Notes: generated by a model from the sequence alone, not told the origin. A stretch of 64,000 nt of DNA from Nonomuraea fuscirosea (GCF_003001935.1 NZ_PVNG01000016.1:236490-300489), one strand, 5' to 3'; positions 6,830 to 15,409 are shown, counted from the first letter of the stretch. Program-made: numbers and translations.

Positions 6830-8845
6830 GTGCGGACCGCAGCGGTGATCGCCGCCGTGCTCGGAACCCTGCTCGCCGGAACGGGAGTCCCCACGGCGGA
6901 GGCGTCCACCAACGCGGCACCGGCCGCGACGACGCACGTGAGGACGGACGCGGCCGTGACAACGCATGCGACCGAGACGACGACCGTGACGACGGACGCG
7001 ACCGAGACGACGACCGTGACGACGGACGCGACCGCGACGACGGACGACTACTGGGTGGTCGGCGGCGACCAGACCGGCAGGCGGCTGACCGCCTACGATC
7101 CCGCCGTCGCCGACTGGAACACCGTCCAGGCCGTGAAGTGGACCTGGCAACCCACCGTCACCCCCGGCGGCTTCAGCGCCGACGAGGTCTCGGCCTTCGG
7201 GCTGATCGCCGACTTCAAGCTGCGCCGCCGCCCCTCCGGCGCGCAGAGCCTCGTGGTGGCGGCCGGTGGCAGCAGGGGAGTGGCGGCCGTCGTCTCCTAC
7301 CCGGGCGGCACCCGCCAGTGGGCGCGCGTCCTGCCGGGCAACCTGCACGCCGCCGAGCTGCTGCCCGACGGCAACATCGCGGTGGCCGCCTCCACCGGAG
7401 GCTGGATCAGGGTGTACGCCTCCTCGCAGGGGCCGGGCGCGGCCACGTACGCGGAGTTCAGGCTCACCGACGCCCACGCCGCACTCTGGGACCCGGCCGT
7501 CAGGCGGCTGTGGGTCATCGGCCGGGATCCCGGCTCCGACCGGCACATCCTCACCGCGCTCGCGGTCGAGGGCACCCCCGCCGCCCCGGCGCTGCGCGAG
7601 GACACCGGCCGCCGGGCCGAGCTGCCGACGGGCGGCGGCCACGACGTGTACGCCCACCCGCTCGACCCCCGCAAGCTCTGGCTCACCACCGGCTCGGCCG
7701 CCTACCTGTACGACAAGACGGCGAAGACCTTCACCCCCGCGCCCGCCGGGGCGGACAGGAACGCGGTCAAGTCCATCGGCAGCCAGCCGTCCGGCCAGAT
7801 CGTCCAGACGCGGGCCGACTCCGCCAAGTCGCCGCCCGGCTCGTGCGTGGCCAGCACCTGGTGCACCGACACCGTGGACTTCTTCGCGCCCGCCATGACC
7901 CGCAGGCGCGTCGGCGCGGCCTTCTACAAGGCGCGGGTGTGGAGCCCGTACTACGGCGTCGTGGACCAGAGCCTGCGCGGCACCGTCTGGAGCCGTGCCC
8001 GCACGGCGTCGGGGGCGTGGGACGGCGGCGCGGCCCTGATCGACGACAACGGCGGCGTCTCGGCGGTGGCGGTGGCGGCGCTGCCGGACGGCGGGCTGCG
8101 CCTGCTCACCGTGGTGCCGGGCAGCGGCGTGTGGGACCGGGGCCGCAGCGCGGCCGGCGTGTGGGACGAGCACGCCGTCAAGATCGACGGTAACGGCGAC
8201 ATCACCGATATTTCCGCCGCCGCCCTGCCGGACGGCAGTCTGCACGTGCAGCTCGCCGTGCCGGGCTCGGGGGTGTGGGGCCGCGCCCGCTCCGCCGCCG
8301 GGGTCTGGGACGCGAGCGCCGTGAAGATCGACGACAACGGATTCGTCTCCGGGGTCTCGGCCGCCGCCCTGCCCGGCGGCACCCTGCACGTGCAGACCGT
8401 CGTGCCGGGGGCGGGCGTGTGGAACCGGACACGCTCCGCCACCGGGACCTGGGCCGCCGCCTCGGTGAAGATCGACGCCGGCCCGGCGGTGACGGCGGTC
8501 TCGGCCGCCGGCCTGCCCGACGGCAGTCTGCACGTGCAGCTCGCCGTGCCGGGCTCAGGCGTGTGGAACCTGGCCAGGAGCGCGGCGGGAGCCTGGGGCG
8601 CCCGCGCCAGGATCGACGCCAACGGCTCGGTGAGCGCCCTCTCGGCGGCCGGACGGCCCGACGGCGGCCTGCACGTCCAGACCGTGGTGCCCGGCGCCGG
8701 CGTCTGGGACCGCACACGCACGCCGGCCGGGACGTGGGGCACGTCCGCGACGAAGATCGACGCCAACGGCAGCGTTCTGGACCTCTCCGCGGCCGGGCCG
8801 CGCGACGGCGCCGTGCACCTCGTCACCCTGCCCGACATCGATTAG
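6830..8845 (+). CDS. Secreted protein with N-terminal domain and six 48-residue repeats
   Basis: 671 residues. A signal peptide (about 1-26, ending AEAS) is followed by a Thr-rich stretch built from repeats of ATETTTVTTD, then a globular domain (about 75-360) beginning YWVVGGDQTGRRL and containing DFKLRRR and LHAAELLPDGN; it resembles the family annotated DUF6528 in Streptomyces, from memory. The C-terminal part has six copies of a repeat of about 48 residues starting GVWxRxRSAAGxW and ending LPDGSLHVQxVVPG, as in beta-propellers with one blade per repeat. The GTG at 6830 has GAAGGAGG seven bases before it. It is probably released from the cell and may bind glycans; no catalytic motif is evident. 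Confidence 0.75.
   Translation: MRTAAVIAAVLGTLLAGTGVPTAEASTNAAPAATTHVRTDAAVTTHATETTTVTTDATETTTVTTDATATTDDYWVVGGDQTGRRLTAYDPAVADWNTVQAVKWTWQPTVTPGGFSADEVSAFGLIADFKLRRRPSGAQSLVVAAGGSRGVAAVVSYPGGTRQWARVLPGNLHAAELLPDGNIAVAASTGGWIRVYASSQGPGAATYAEFRLTDAHAALWDPAVRRLWVIGRDPGSDRHILTALAVEGTPAAPALREDTGRRAELPTGGGHDVYAHPLDPRKLWLTTGSAAYLYDKTAKTFTPAPAGADRNAVKSIGSQPSGQIVQTRADSAKSPPGSCVASTWCTDTVDFFAPAMTRRRVGAAFYKARVWSPYYGVVDQSLRGTVWSRARTASGAWDGGAALIDDNGGVSAVAVAALPDGGLRLLTVVPGSGVWDRGRSAAGVWDEHAVKIDGNGDITDISAAALPDGSLHVQLAVPGSGVWGRARSAAGVWDASAVKIDDNGFVSGVSAAALPGGTLHVQTVVPGAGVWNRTRSATGTWAAASVKIDAGPAVTAVSAAGLPDGSLHVQLAVPGSGVWNLARSAAGAWGARARIDANGSVSALSAAGRPDGGLHVQTVVPGAGVWDRTRTPAGTWGTSATKIDANGSVLDLSAAGPRDGAVHLVTLPDID
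6968..7045 (+). repeat. 30-bp in-frame repeat (ATETTTVTTD)
   Basis: Two identical 30-base copies (6968-6997, 6998-7027) and a shortened third encode a Thr-rich linker after the signal peptide of the secreted propeller protein. Such linkers in exported proteins are often O-glycosylated; that is not visible here. Confidence 0.8.
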
Positions 8846-8918
8846 CGAATTCGCCCCTTTTACAGCGGGGCACGCGGATGTCCGTTCGTGGACTCGGCCG
8901 CCGAATCGCGCTTTCATG

Positions 8919-8945
8919 TCCTCCGTCGATTTTCATGACGGAGGA
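8919..8945 (+). promoter_or_regulatory. Hairpin covering the ribosome-binding site of the phytase-like gene
   Basis: TCCTCCGTC (8919-8927) and GACGGAGGA (8937-8945) are perfect 9-base complements around a 9-base AU-rich loop. The right arm contains GGAGG, the Shine-Dalgarno sequence five bases before the ATG at 8950. In RNA this stem would hide the site, so translation may depend on an RNA-binding factor, temperature or an upstream ribosome. Confidence 0.6.
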
Positions 8946-8949
8946 TCAA

Positions 8950-10089
8950 ATGGCTCGTTCGCGGAAAATACTACACCTCGCCATCGCATTCACGGCGGTA
9001 ATGGCCGCAGCCCCGCCGGCGGCGGCGGAGCGGCGCGAGCCGGTACGGATCACCCGTTTCCTCGGGGAGCAGCGGATCCCGTACATGGAGCGCTTGGACG
9101 GCACCGTCGTGGGCGGCCTGTCCGGCATCGACCGCGACCCGCGCACCGGGACGTGGTACTTCGTCTCCGACGACCGCCACCGCTACAACCCCGCCCGCTT
9201 CTACACCGGAGAGCTGGACATCGACCGGGTGACCGGCGCGTTCACCGGCGTGCGGATGACCGGGGCCGTCACGCTGACCCGGCGCGACGGGACGCCGTAC
9301 CCGGGCTACGGCAACCCGGAGGCGGCCGACCCCGAGTCGATCAGGCTCGACCGGTGGAGCGGGCGGCTGCTCTGGGGCGACGAGGGCGATCGGCCCGACC
9401 CGGCCCATCCGGATATTCCCCTTTCACGCGCAGCAGTACGCGGAATGGACCTGAACGGGCGGCACACGGGAGAAATGCGGACGCCGCCGAATTTGCGGCT
9501 GACGGACACCGAACGCGGCCCCCGGCGCAATTTCGGTTTCGAGGGACTGGCCGTAACAGCGCGTTCCATCACCGCCGTGACGGAAGGCCCGCGCTACGAG
9601 GACGGCCCGGTCCCGACCGCCGAGCGCGGCGCGGTCACCCGGCTGACCGTCTGGAACCGCGACGGTGAGGTACGCGGCCAGTACGCCTACCCGCTCGACC
9701 GCCTGCCCGCCGCCCCCAACCCGCCGACCGGGCAGACCGACAGCGGCGTGTCGGAGATCCTGGCCATCGACGACTACCGCTACCTCGCCCTCGAACGCGC
9801 CTGGATCCAGGGCGTGGGCTACCGGGTCAGGCTGTACGAGATCGACCTGCGCGGCGCCACGAACGTCCTCGACCGTGACTCCCTGATCCGCGGCGGCTAC
9901 CGGCCGGTGGCCAAGCGCCTGGTCAAGGACCTGGGCGAGTTCCGTCCTCCCGTGCAGAACCTGGAGAGCCTGGCCTGGGGGCCGCGGCTGCGCAGCGGCG
10001 AGTGCACGCTGGTGATCGGCTCCGACGACAACTTCGACCAGCGGGAGATGACCCTCATGATGGCGTTCGCCGCCACGGGCTGCCGCTGA
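8950..10089 (+). CDS. Secreted esterase-like phytase family protein
   Basis: A 379-residue exported protein with a signal peptide ending PPAAAE (about residue 27). The body matches the esterase-like domain of the phytase family, a beta-propeller: VGGLSGIDRDPRTGTWYFVSDD near the N-terminus, YGNPEAADPESIRL in the middle, FGFEGLAVTA, and NLESLAWGP near the end. The conserved DPE and EGL motifs, which bind metal, are kept. The real activity of this group is poorly known; phosphodiester or phytate hydrolysis is only a family guess. The ATG at 8950 is preferred over the one at 8935 because GGAGG lies between them. Translation may be limited by the hairpin just upstream. Confidence 0.8.
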   Translation: MARSRKILHLAIAFTAVMAAAPPAAAERREPVRITRFLGEQRIPYMERLDGTVVGGLSGIDRDPRTGTWYFVSDDRHRYNPARFYTGELDIDRVTGAFTGVRMTGAVTLTRRDGTPYPGYGNPEAADPESIRLDRWSGRLLWGDEGDRPDPAHPDIPLSRAAVRGMDLNGRHTGEMRTPPNLRLTDTERGPRRNFGFEGLAVTARSITAVTEGPRYEDGPVPTAERGAVTRLTVWNRDGEVRGQYAYPLDRLPAAPNPPTGQTDSGVSEILAIDDYRYLALERAWIQGVGYRVRLYEIDLRGATNVLDRDSLIRGGYRPVAKRLVKDLGEFRPPVQNLESLAWGPRLRSGECTLVIGSDDNFDQREMTLMMAFAATGCR

Positions 10090-10101
10090 CGACGACGCCC
10101 C

Positions 10102-10117
10102 GCCGGCACGGGCCGGC
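10102..10117. terminator. Short GC hairpin between convergent genes
   Basis: GCCGGC-ACGG-GCCGGC forms a 6-base stem and tetraloop just after the phytase-like gene, in the 105-base space before the convergent XRE gene. There is no U run, as usual in high-GC actinomycetes. Confidence 0.35.
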
Positions 10118-10194
10118 TGACGAGGGCCGCCTCGCCGGCATGAGCCGCCGCTGACGACGGCGATCACCACGGGCCGCGGCTGAGGGGCGGGCGC

Positions 10195-10851
10195 TCACAT
10201 GGCATGGATGCGGCGGCCGGTGACCCGCTGCGGGATGATCCGGATGAAGAGCTTGCGGTCGCCGCCCGCCCACGGGGTCACCTCCGCCCCGGCCACGCTG
10301 GCCGCCTCCTCCTCCGGCACGTGGTGCGCCGGCCCCTGCACCAGCACGCTCCACCCCTCCCGGTTGGCCTCGTCGATGTTGTCGATCTGGAAGGCGATGA
10401 CCAGTTCGACGCCTTCCGTCCCGGTACGCAGGTCCTGGTCCATGGCCCCGCCGACGGCCGTGACGAAGACGATCGCCCCGTCGTGCATCGTGTAGTTGAC
10501 CGGCAGCACGGTCGGCCCGTACGAGCCGTTGAACGCCACCCGCCCGATGCCTCCCGGCTCGATCAGGCGCAGGCACTCGGCCTCGTCCATGGCCTCCAGC
10601 CTCGGGTGGGCCGTGGCGGGCCCCTGGCCGGGAGGCCGGTCCTGGCCGCCGCCGAGCAGTTCGTCGGTGGTCGTGTCTAGGGCGTCGGCCAGCCTGAACA
10701 GAGCTCCGGTGTCCGGGTTGTCGGCGTTCTCCTCCAGATATTTCAGGTAACCGGGTGACATGTCCGCGCGCTCGGCGACCTGCTCCTGGGTCAGGCCGAG
10801 ACGCTCGCGGTGATGGATGATGCGACGGCCGAGATCGCCGGTGCCTGTCAT
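10195..10851 (-). CDS. XRE HTH protein with pyridoxamine-oxidase-like flavin domain
   Basis: 218 residues. The N-terminal XRE/Cro HTH (about 5-65: LGLTQEQVAERADMSPGYLKYLE) is followed by a split-barrel domain of the pyridoxamine 5'-phosphate oxidase fold (about 85-218, with RLIEPGGIGRVAFN and LPVNYTMHDGAIVFVT). This pairing is common in actinobacteria. The barrel may bind a flavin or heme and sense redox state or a ligand, but it lacks obvious catalytic features. The ATG at 10851 has GGAGA upstream. The protein is divergent from a lipoprotein gene and may control it; an inverted repeat lies between them. Confidence 0.8.
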   Translation of the reverse strand: MTGTGDLGRRIIHHRERLGLTQEQVAERADMSPGYLKYLEENADNPDTGALFRLADALDTTTDELLGGGQDRPPGQGPATAHPRLEAMDEAECLRLIEPGGIGRVAFNGSYGPTVLPVNYTMHDGAIVFVTAVGGAMDQDLRTGTEGVELVIAFQIDNIDEANREGWSVLVQGPAHHVPEEEAASVAGAEVTPWAGGDRKLFIRIIPQRVTGRRIHAM

Positions 10852-11050
10852 GATCGGTTCTCCTCGCGTCATGGGTGCGGGCCGCGCCGTCGGCGCTCGC
10901 CCTGTGAGGACCCGCCCCCCGGCGGCGGACGCCGCGACCGGTATGCCCCGTTCCGACGGGCATGGCCCCCATGCGTGGACGGTACCCGCGCAGGCGCACC
11001 TCAGCCATGGCCGTAGGACCTCGCGGCAAGGGACCTTCGTCCCGCCGTTG

Positions 11051-11069
11051 GGTACGTCATCCTCGTACC
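11051..11069. promoter_or_regulatory. Inverted repeat upstream of lipoprotein gene
   Basis: GGTACG-N7-CGTACC (6-base perfect arms) lies 26 bases before the lipoprotein start, in the 244-base space shared with the divergent XRE gene. It could be that regulator's operator. The rest of the spacer shows no gene. Confidence 0.4.
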
Positions 11070-11095
11070 GTCGGCACGTCACTGGAGGTATCCGC

Positions 11096-11947
11096 ATGAG
11101 AGTGCTCGCCGTACGAACCCTGCCGCTGCTGATCGTGCTGGGAATGGGTGTGGCGGGCTGCGGGGACCCTCGGCCGGCGGACCCCCGGCAGGCCGAGCCG
11201 CCCGCCACCGCCACCTCCTCGGACCCGTCACCCGCCACGCCGTCCACCGCGGCCCCCGACCCGGCCGAGACCGCGGTCTCACCCGACCCGGGTGAGACCG
11301 CGGACGCGTCGCCCGGCCCGGGTGAGAGCCTGATCGCCGGGCACTACCACCCCCTGTGGCCGTTCGCCGGCCCGGCGGAGGCCGCCGCGTGGCAGCGCGC
11401 CCACCAGGCCGACGGCCGCGGGGCCTGGCACCTCGACGCCGGCCGCACCGCCGTCGCCTTCTCCCGCGACTACCTCGGCTTCACCGAGATCGACCAGGCC
11501 GTCAAGGTCGTCAAGGACGGCGAGCACGCCCGGGTGCACGTCGGCTACCGCGCCGAGGAGGGGCCGGAGCCGCTGGTGGCGGCCGTGGTGCACCTCATGC
11601 GTTACGGCAAGGGCAAGGACGCCCCCTGGGAGGTGGTCGGCACCGACGACACCTCGCTCACCCTCACCAAGCCCGCGTACGGCGCGTCCGCGTCCTCGCC
11701 GCTGACCGTCGGCGGGCGCATCACCGGCGTGGACGAGAGCATCAGGGTCCAGGTGCTCCACCCCGGCGCGGACGGCCCGCTGGGCGAGCGCTGCTGCCTG
11801 AGCGCCGGCGGGGAGAAGGCGGCCTGGACGGCCAAGGTGGACTTCACGGCGCAGCCGGGCGGGACGCTGACCGTCGTGGCCTCCACCGGCGGCCACGTCG
11901 CCACCGTCGAACGCTTCGCCGTCACGGGCGTGACCCTGCCGAGCTGA
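11096..11947 (+). CDS. Lipoprotein with Gmad2 immunoglobulin-like domain
   Basis: 283 residues with a lipoprotein signal (lipobox VAGC, Cys near residue 22), then a Pro/Ala/Asp-rich linker with repeated DPxET and a domain of about 110 residues beginning HYHPLWPFAG. The C-terminal part (about 195-283: SSPLTVGGRITGVDESIRV, VDFTAQPGGTLTVVAS) matches the Gmad2 domain, an Ig-like fold first seen in spore-germination proteins and common in secreted actinobacterial lipoproteins. GGAGG (11084-11088) precedes the ATG. A likely role is in the envelope, but no partner or ligand can be named. Confidence 0.75.
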   Translation: MRVLAVRTLPLLIVLGMGVAGCGDPRPADPRQAEPPATATSSDPSPATPSTAAPDPAETAVSPDPGETADASPGPGESLIAGHYHPLWPFAGPAEAAAWQRAHQADGRGAWHLDAGRTAVAFSRDYLGFTEIDQAVKVVKDGEHARVHVGYRAEEGPEPLVAAVVHLMRYGKGKDAPWEVVGTDDTSLTLTKPAYGASASSPLTVGGRITGVDESIRVQVLHPGADGPLGERCCLSAGGEKAAWTAKVDFTAQPGGTLTVVASTGGHVATVERFAVTGVTLPS

Positions 11948-12008
11948 GCACTGGACCGGCGGCCAGGGTCGTGGGCCGGGTGTGGTGGTGGCCGTTAGCA
12001 TCTCGGCC

Positions 12009-12929
12009 ATGGAACTGCGGCAGCTCGAATACTTCGTGGCGGTCGCCGAGGAGGCGGGCTTCACCAAGGCCGCCGCCCGGCTGCACGTCGCCCAGCCGGG
12101 CGTCAGCGCGCAGATCCGCCAGCTCGAACGCGAGCTGGGCGAGCCGCTGTTCGACCGGTCGGCCCGCGCCGTGCGGCTGACGGCGGTCGGCGAGGCCGTG
12201 CTCCCGTACGCGCGGGCCGCCCTCGCGGCGGTCTCCGGCATGCGGCTGGTCACCGACGAGCTCACCGGGCTGCTGCGCGGCCGGGTCGTGATGGGCGGCG
12301 TCTCCACGCCCTCGGTGCTCGACCTGCCCGGCATGCTCGCCTCCTTCCACGACCGCTTCCCCGCCGTGGAGATCGCACTGGTGGAGAACGACCCGGACTC
12401 GCTGCTCGACGGCATCACCACCGGGCGGCTCGACCTCGGCCTGCTCGGGCTCGGGGCCCCGCTGCCCCCGGGCGTGGCGGTGCAGGTCGTCGTGGACCAG
12501 AAGCTGGTGGCGGTCGTGCACCCGGACCACGAGCTGGCCGGCGCCGGTTCGGTCACGGTGGCCGAGCTGGCGGGCCGGCGGCTGGTCAGCCTGCCCGTCG
12601 GCACCGGACTGCGGGCGGCGCTGGAGGACGCGTGCGCGCGGGCGGGGTTCGCGCCGCAGGTGGCGTACGAGGCCAGCGAGCCGTACGTGCTGGGTCAGCT
12701 GGCCGCGCGCGGCCTGGGCCTGGCCGTGCTGCCCGAGTCGGCGGTCGCCGGCGCCGCGTCCCAGCTGCGCGTCCTGGAGGTCGCCGAGCCGGCGCTGCGC
12801 GGGCGGATGGGCGTCGTGTGGCGCGCGGACGGCCCCATGAGTCCCGCCGCCAGGGCGTTCATCGAGCACGCCCGCCGCCACCTGCCCGACCTCGGGAAGC
12901 CCGGCGCCGCCGCCGCCTCCGCCGGCTGA
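12009..12929 (+). CDS. LysR-family transcriptional regulator
   Basis: 306 residues. The N-terminal winged HTH (LRQLEYFVAVAEEAGFTKAAARLHVAQPGVSAQIRQLERELG) is textbook LysR, followed by a two-lobed effector domain (about 90-300). The start is the ATG directly before ELRQLEYF. LysR proteins usually regulate a divergent neighbour; here the upstream gene is on the same strand, so the target is not shown. The closest subgroup by eye is the CynR/CbbR-like set. The C-terminus ends in an Ala-rich tail. Confidence 0.9.
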   Translation: MELRQLEYFVAVAEEAGFTKAAARLHVAQPGVSAQIRQLERELGEPLFDRSARAVRLTAVGEAVLPYARAALAAVSGMRLVTDELTGLLRGRVVMGGVSTPSVLDLPGMLASFHDRFPAVEIALVENDPDSLLDGITTGRLDLGLLGLGAPLPPGVAVQVVVDQKLVAVVHPDHELAGAGSVTVAELAGRRLVSLPVGTGLRAALEDACARAGFAPQVAYEASEPYVLGQLAARGLGLAVLPESAVAGAASQLRVLEVAEPALRGRMGVVWRADGPMSPAARAFIEHARRHLPDLGKPGAAAASAG

Positions 12930-12932
12930 CGC

Positions 12933-13004
12933 GGGCGCGCCTCCGGCACGCGGCTCGGGCCACGGACACGGGCGCCTTCGGCACGCCGCTCGGGCCATGA
13001 ACAC
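12933..13004. repeat. Two imperfect tandem repeats of about 36 bp
   Basis: GGGCGCGCCTCCGGCACG... (12933-12969) is repeated with a few changes at 12970-13004. It lies between the LysR stop and the next gene; the remaining 112 bases presumably hold the permease promoter. Confidence 0.65.
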
Positions 13005-13116
13005 GGGCGGCCCTCGTGAGCTTGATGCTCGACTCCGCGACGCTCCGGTCCGAGACTGGACCCGGACCCCCTCCGACAAGGGATGATCCTCGAAAGGACG
13101 ACCCGGCGAGGTGCGT

Positions 13117-14004
13117 ATGAGCCACGTGGAAGACCCGGCCCGCGAGTCACTGGCGGAGCTGGCCCGCAAGCACGGGCTGCGGCCCGCCATCGCGCGGCCC
13201 AGGTTCACCGTCTACCTCCGCCAGCTCTGGGAGCGGCGGCACTTCGTGCTGACGTACGCGACCTCGCGCAACGTCTCCAAGTACTCCGGCTCGGCGCTCG
13301 GGCAGCTGTGGCAGGTGATCACGCCGCTGCTGAACGCCGCCATCTACTACGTGATGTTCGGCCTCATCCTGGGCGGCAGCCGGGGCATCGAGAACTACAC
13401 CGCGTTCCTGCTGACCGGCATGTTCGTCTTCACCTACACGCAGCGCACGGTCTCCGCCGGCGCCAAGTCGATCTCCGGCAACCTGTCGCTGATCCGCGCC
13501 CTGCACTTCCCGCGCGCCTCGCTGCCGCTGGCGTACACGATCCAGGAGCTGCAGCAGCTCGCGTTCTCGATGGGCGTGCTGCTGATCATCGTGGTCGTCA
13601 CCGGGGAGCTGCCGAGCTGGTTCTGGCTGATGATCCCGCTCGTGCTGGTGCTGCAGACGATGTTCAACATCGGGGCCGGGCTGGTCCTGGCCCGGGTGGG
13701 CTCGTCGATGCGCGACCTCAACCAGTTGCTGCCGTTCATCATGCGGACGTGGCTGTACTCCTCGGGCGTCTTCTTCGCCATCCACGACAAGGTGGTCGGG
13801 TCCGCGGGGCTGCCGGAGTGGGTGGCCACGGTGATGTACCTGAACCCGGCGGCCTCCTACATCGAGTGGATGCGGGACATCCTCATCCCCGGCCACGCCC
13901 CGCCGCCGCTGGTGTGGCTGTCATGCCTGGTCTGGGCGTTCGTCGCGCTCGTGGCCGGGTTCTGGTACTTCTGGCGGGCCGAGGACCGCTACGGGCGGGG
14001 CTGA
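13117..14004 (+). CDS. ABC-2 permease of the polysaccharide/teichoic-acid export type
   Basis: 295 residues with six predicted membrane spans and a cytoplasmic N-terminus. RQLWERRHFVLTYATSRNVSKYSGSALGQLWQVITPLLNA is divided here only for naming; the segment SALGQLWQVITPLL is typical of the Wzm/TagG family, which flips lipid-linked wall polymers out of the cell. The ATG at 13117 is preferred (GCGAGG seven bases before); a GTG at 13111 is in frame. The partner ATPase (Wzt/TagH) normally lies next to it but is absent on either side, where a LysR and a VOC gene are found. It therefore probably works with an ATPase encoded elsewhere. Confidence 0.85.
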   Translation: MSHVEDPARESLAELARKHGLRPAIARPRFTVYLRQLWERRHFVLTYATSRNVSKYSGSALGQLWQVITPLLNAAIYYVMFGLILGGSRGIENYTAFLLTGMFVFTYTQRTVSAGAKSISGNLSLIRALHFPRASLPLAYTIQELQQLAFSMGVLLIIVVVTGELPSWFWLMIPLVLVLQTMFNIGAGLVLARVGSSMRDLNQLLPFIMRTWLYSSGVFFAIHDKVVGSAGLPEWVATVMYLNPAASYIEWMRDILIPGHAPPPLVWLSCLVWAFVALVAGFWYFWRAEDRYGRG

Positions 14005-14102
14005 GGCCGCTCGGCTCGTACGGGATGAAGCCCGCGGGGCGGGCGGGTTAACGTTGCGACGCCCCGGGACCGCCCGGGGCCCCTGTCACGAGGAGAGCCC
14101 CC

Positions 14103-14570
14103 ATGACCACGAACGCAGACCCCGCGGGCCGGCCCGCCGTCCGGCAGCTCAGGCTGGTCGTCGAGGCCGAGGACTACGAGGCCGCGCTGGCCTTCTACCG
14201 CGACGTCCTGGGCTTGCCGGAGGAGGCCGCGTTCACCGCGGACGGCGGCGCGCGGGTGGCCATCCTGGACGCCGGCCGGGCCACGCTGGAGATCGCCAAC
14301 CCGGCGCAGAAGAAGATGATCGACGAGGTCGAGGTGGGCCGGCAGGTGGCGCCGAAGCTGCGGGTCGCGTTCGAGGTGGACGATGCGGAGGAGGCGACCG
14401 GCCGGCTCGTGTCGGCCGGCGCCAGCCAGGTCGCGCCGCCCACCCTCACCCCTTGGCAGTCGCTCAACTCCCGCCTCGACGCGCCCGCCGGCCTGCACAT
14501 CACGCTCTTCCAGGAGCTGACCACCCAGGAGGAACGGGAACAGATGGACGGCTTCGGCACCGAGTCCTGA
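14103..14570 (+). CDS. VOC-family (glyoxalase/dioxygenase-fold) protein
   Basis: 155 residues with two paired beta-alpha-beta-beta-beta modules: LRLVVEAEDYEAALAFYRDVLG with EAAFTADGGARVAILD, then LRVAFEVDDAEEATGRLVSAG and LHITLFQEL. The usual metal ligands (His/Glu) are only partly visible: the first strand has no clear His, while Glu and His occur near the end (LHITLFQE). The family includes glyoxalase I, fosfomycin and bleomycin resistance proteins; which applies cannot be told. It is a single gene with its own ATG and no partner in sight. Confidence 0.8.
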   Translation: MTTNADPAGRPAVRQLRLVVEAEDYEAALAFYRDVLGLPEEAAFTADGGARVAILDAGRATLEIANPAQKKMIDEVEVGRQVAPKLRVAFEVDDAEEATGRLVSAGASQVAPPTLTPWQSLNSRLDAPAGLHITLFQELTTQEEREQMDGFGTES

Positions 14571-14861
14571 CGCCGGCAGCCGGCCGGCGGAGGCGATGAG
14601 CGCGGCACCTGCGCGGTGCCGCCGGCCGGTGCCATGTCGCGGCACTCCGCGCGACGGCGTCCTGACGCCGCGGGCAGGCGGGTGAGTGCGATGACGCGGG
14701 GCACACCTGGGGCGGGTATTTGTGCGCGGTCGGCCGGGGTGGCGGGACGTTACCTTCCTCGGGTGCACGTGAGCCGGTGGGCGCCGCCTCGGCCAGCGAC
14801 GGGCGTGCCGCGCCTCCCGCGATCCCGCGCGGGGCATCGCATCCACACCCTGGAGATTCGC
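14571..14861. other. Spacer of 291 bp, promoter only
   Basis: No gene is seen. The spacer is rich in GC palindromes of 5-6 bases near its start. It contains the promoter candidate at 14715-14756 and GGAGA (14852-14856) as ribosome site for the next gene. Confidence 0.5.
14715..14756 (+). promoter_or_regulatory. Second copy of the GGTATTTGT promoter pattern
   Basis: GGTATTTGT (14715-14723), 27 bases, then TACCTT (14751-14756). Element and spacing match the pattern at 1111-1152. The transcript would have a leader of about 100 bases before the secreted protein. Confidence 0.35.
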
Positions 14862-15362
14862 ATGACCATGTCGTCAACCGTTCCGTCCCGCCGTGCCGGG
14901 CGCCTGCGCCTCACCGTGCTGGCCGCCGCGGCGACCGCGGTGGCCACGGGCGCGCTGCTGGCGGGCAACGCCACGTCGGCCGAGGCGGTCCCGCCGGAGG
15001 TGATCAGCCGCTGGAACAACGAGCTGATCCACTCCGGCAGCCTCAGCCCCGGGTTCAACCAGTTCCTGGCGACCGGGCCGTACACGATCACCGCCAAGCT
15101 CACGGCCGTCAACACCGGCTCCGCGGCGATCGACTACACGTGCCTGATCAGCGCCGCCGGCGGCGCCGACACCGACAGGACGGACGTCACCCTGCCCGCC
15201 AACGGCAAGGTGAGCGTCTTCCTGAACGTCGTGCACAACTACACCAGCACCGGCCTGCTCAGCTTCGGCTGCACCAAGCCCGGAGGCACGGCGCAGGTGC
15301 GGATGCAGCAGGTGAAGATCACCGCGGTCAAGGTCAACTCGCTGGACAACCAGCAGTTCTGA
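14862..15362 (+). CDS. Small secreted protein, unknown
   Basis: 166 residues with a clear signal peptide (RRAGRLRLTVLAAAATAVATG, cleavage near SAEA). The mature part is about 130 residues, beta-rich, with two Cys (in YTCLIS and FGCTKPG) that could form a disulfide. Segments such as YTITAKLTAVNTGSAAIDY suggest an Ig-like or lectin-like sandwich. I do not recognise a named family. GGAGA lies six bases before the ATG at 14862; a second ATG at 14868 is possible. A strong hairpin follows the stop. Confidence 0.7.
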   Translation: MTMSSTVPSRRAGRLRLTVLAAAATAVATGALLAGNATSAEAVPPEVISRWNNELIHSGSLSPGFNQFLATGPYTITAKLTAVNTGSAAIDYTCLISAAGGADTDRTDVTLPANGKVSVFLNVVHNYTSTGLLSFGCTKPGGTAQVRMQQVKITAVKVNSLDNQQF

Positions 15363-15371
15363 CCCGGCCCA

Positions 15372-15403
15372 CCCCGGAGGCGCCGCACCCGGCGCTTCCG
15401 GGG
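15372..15403. terminator. Bidirectional terminator hairpin
   Basis: CCCCGGAGGCGCC (15372-15384) pairs with GGCGCTTCCGGGG (15391-15403) along 13 bases with one G-U pair and a 6-base loop. It lies in the 47 bases between the convergent secreted-protein and dps genes and can serve both. Confidence 0.75.
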
Positions 15404-15409
15404 CTCCGA

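Noticed and set aside
6755..8533. Minus-strand open frame of 592 codons
   Set aside because: Antisense shadow of the secreted repeat protein, itself repetitive because the real gene is.
12933..13004. Attachment site or IS end
   Set aside because: Only a direct tandem repeat; no inverted ends, integrase or transposase nearby.
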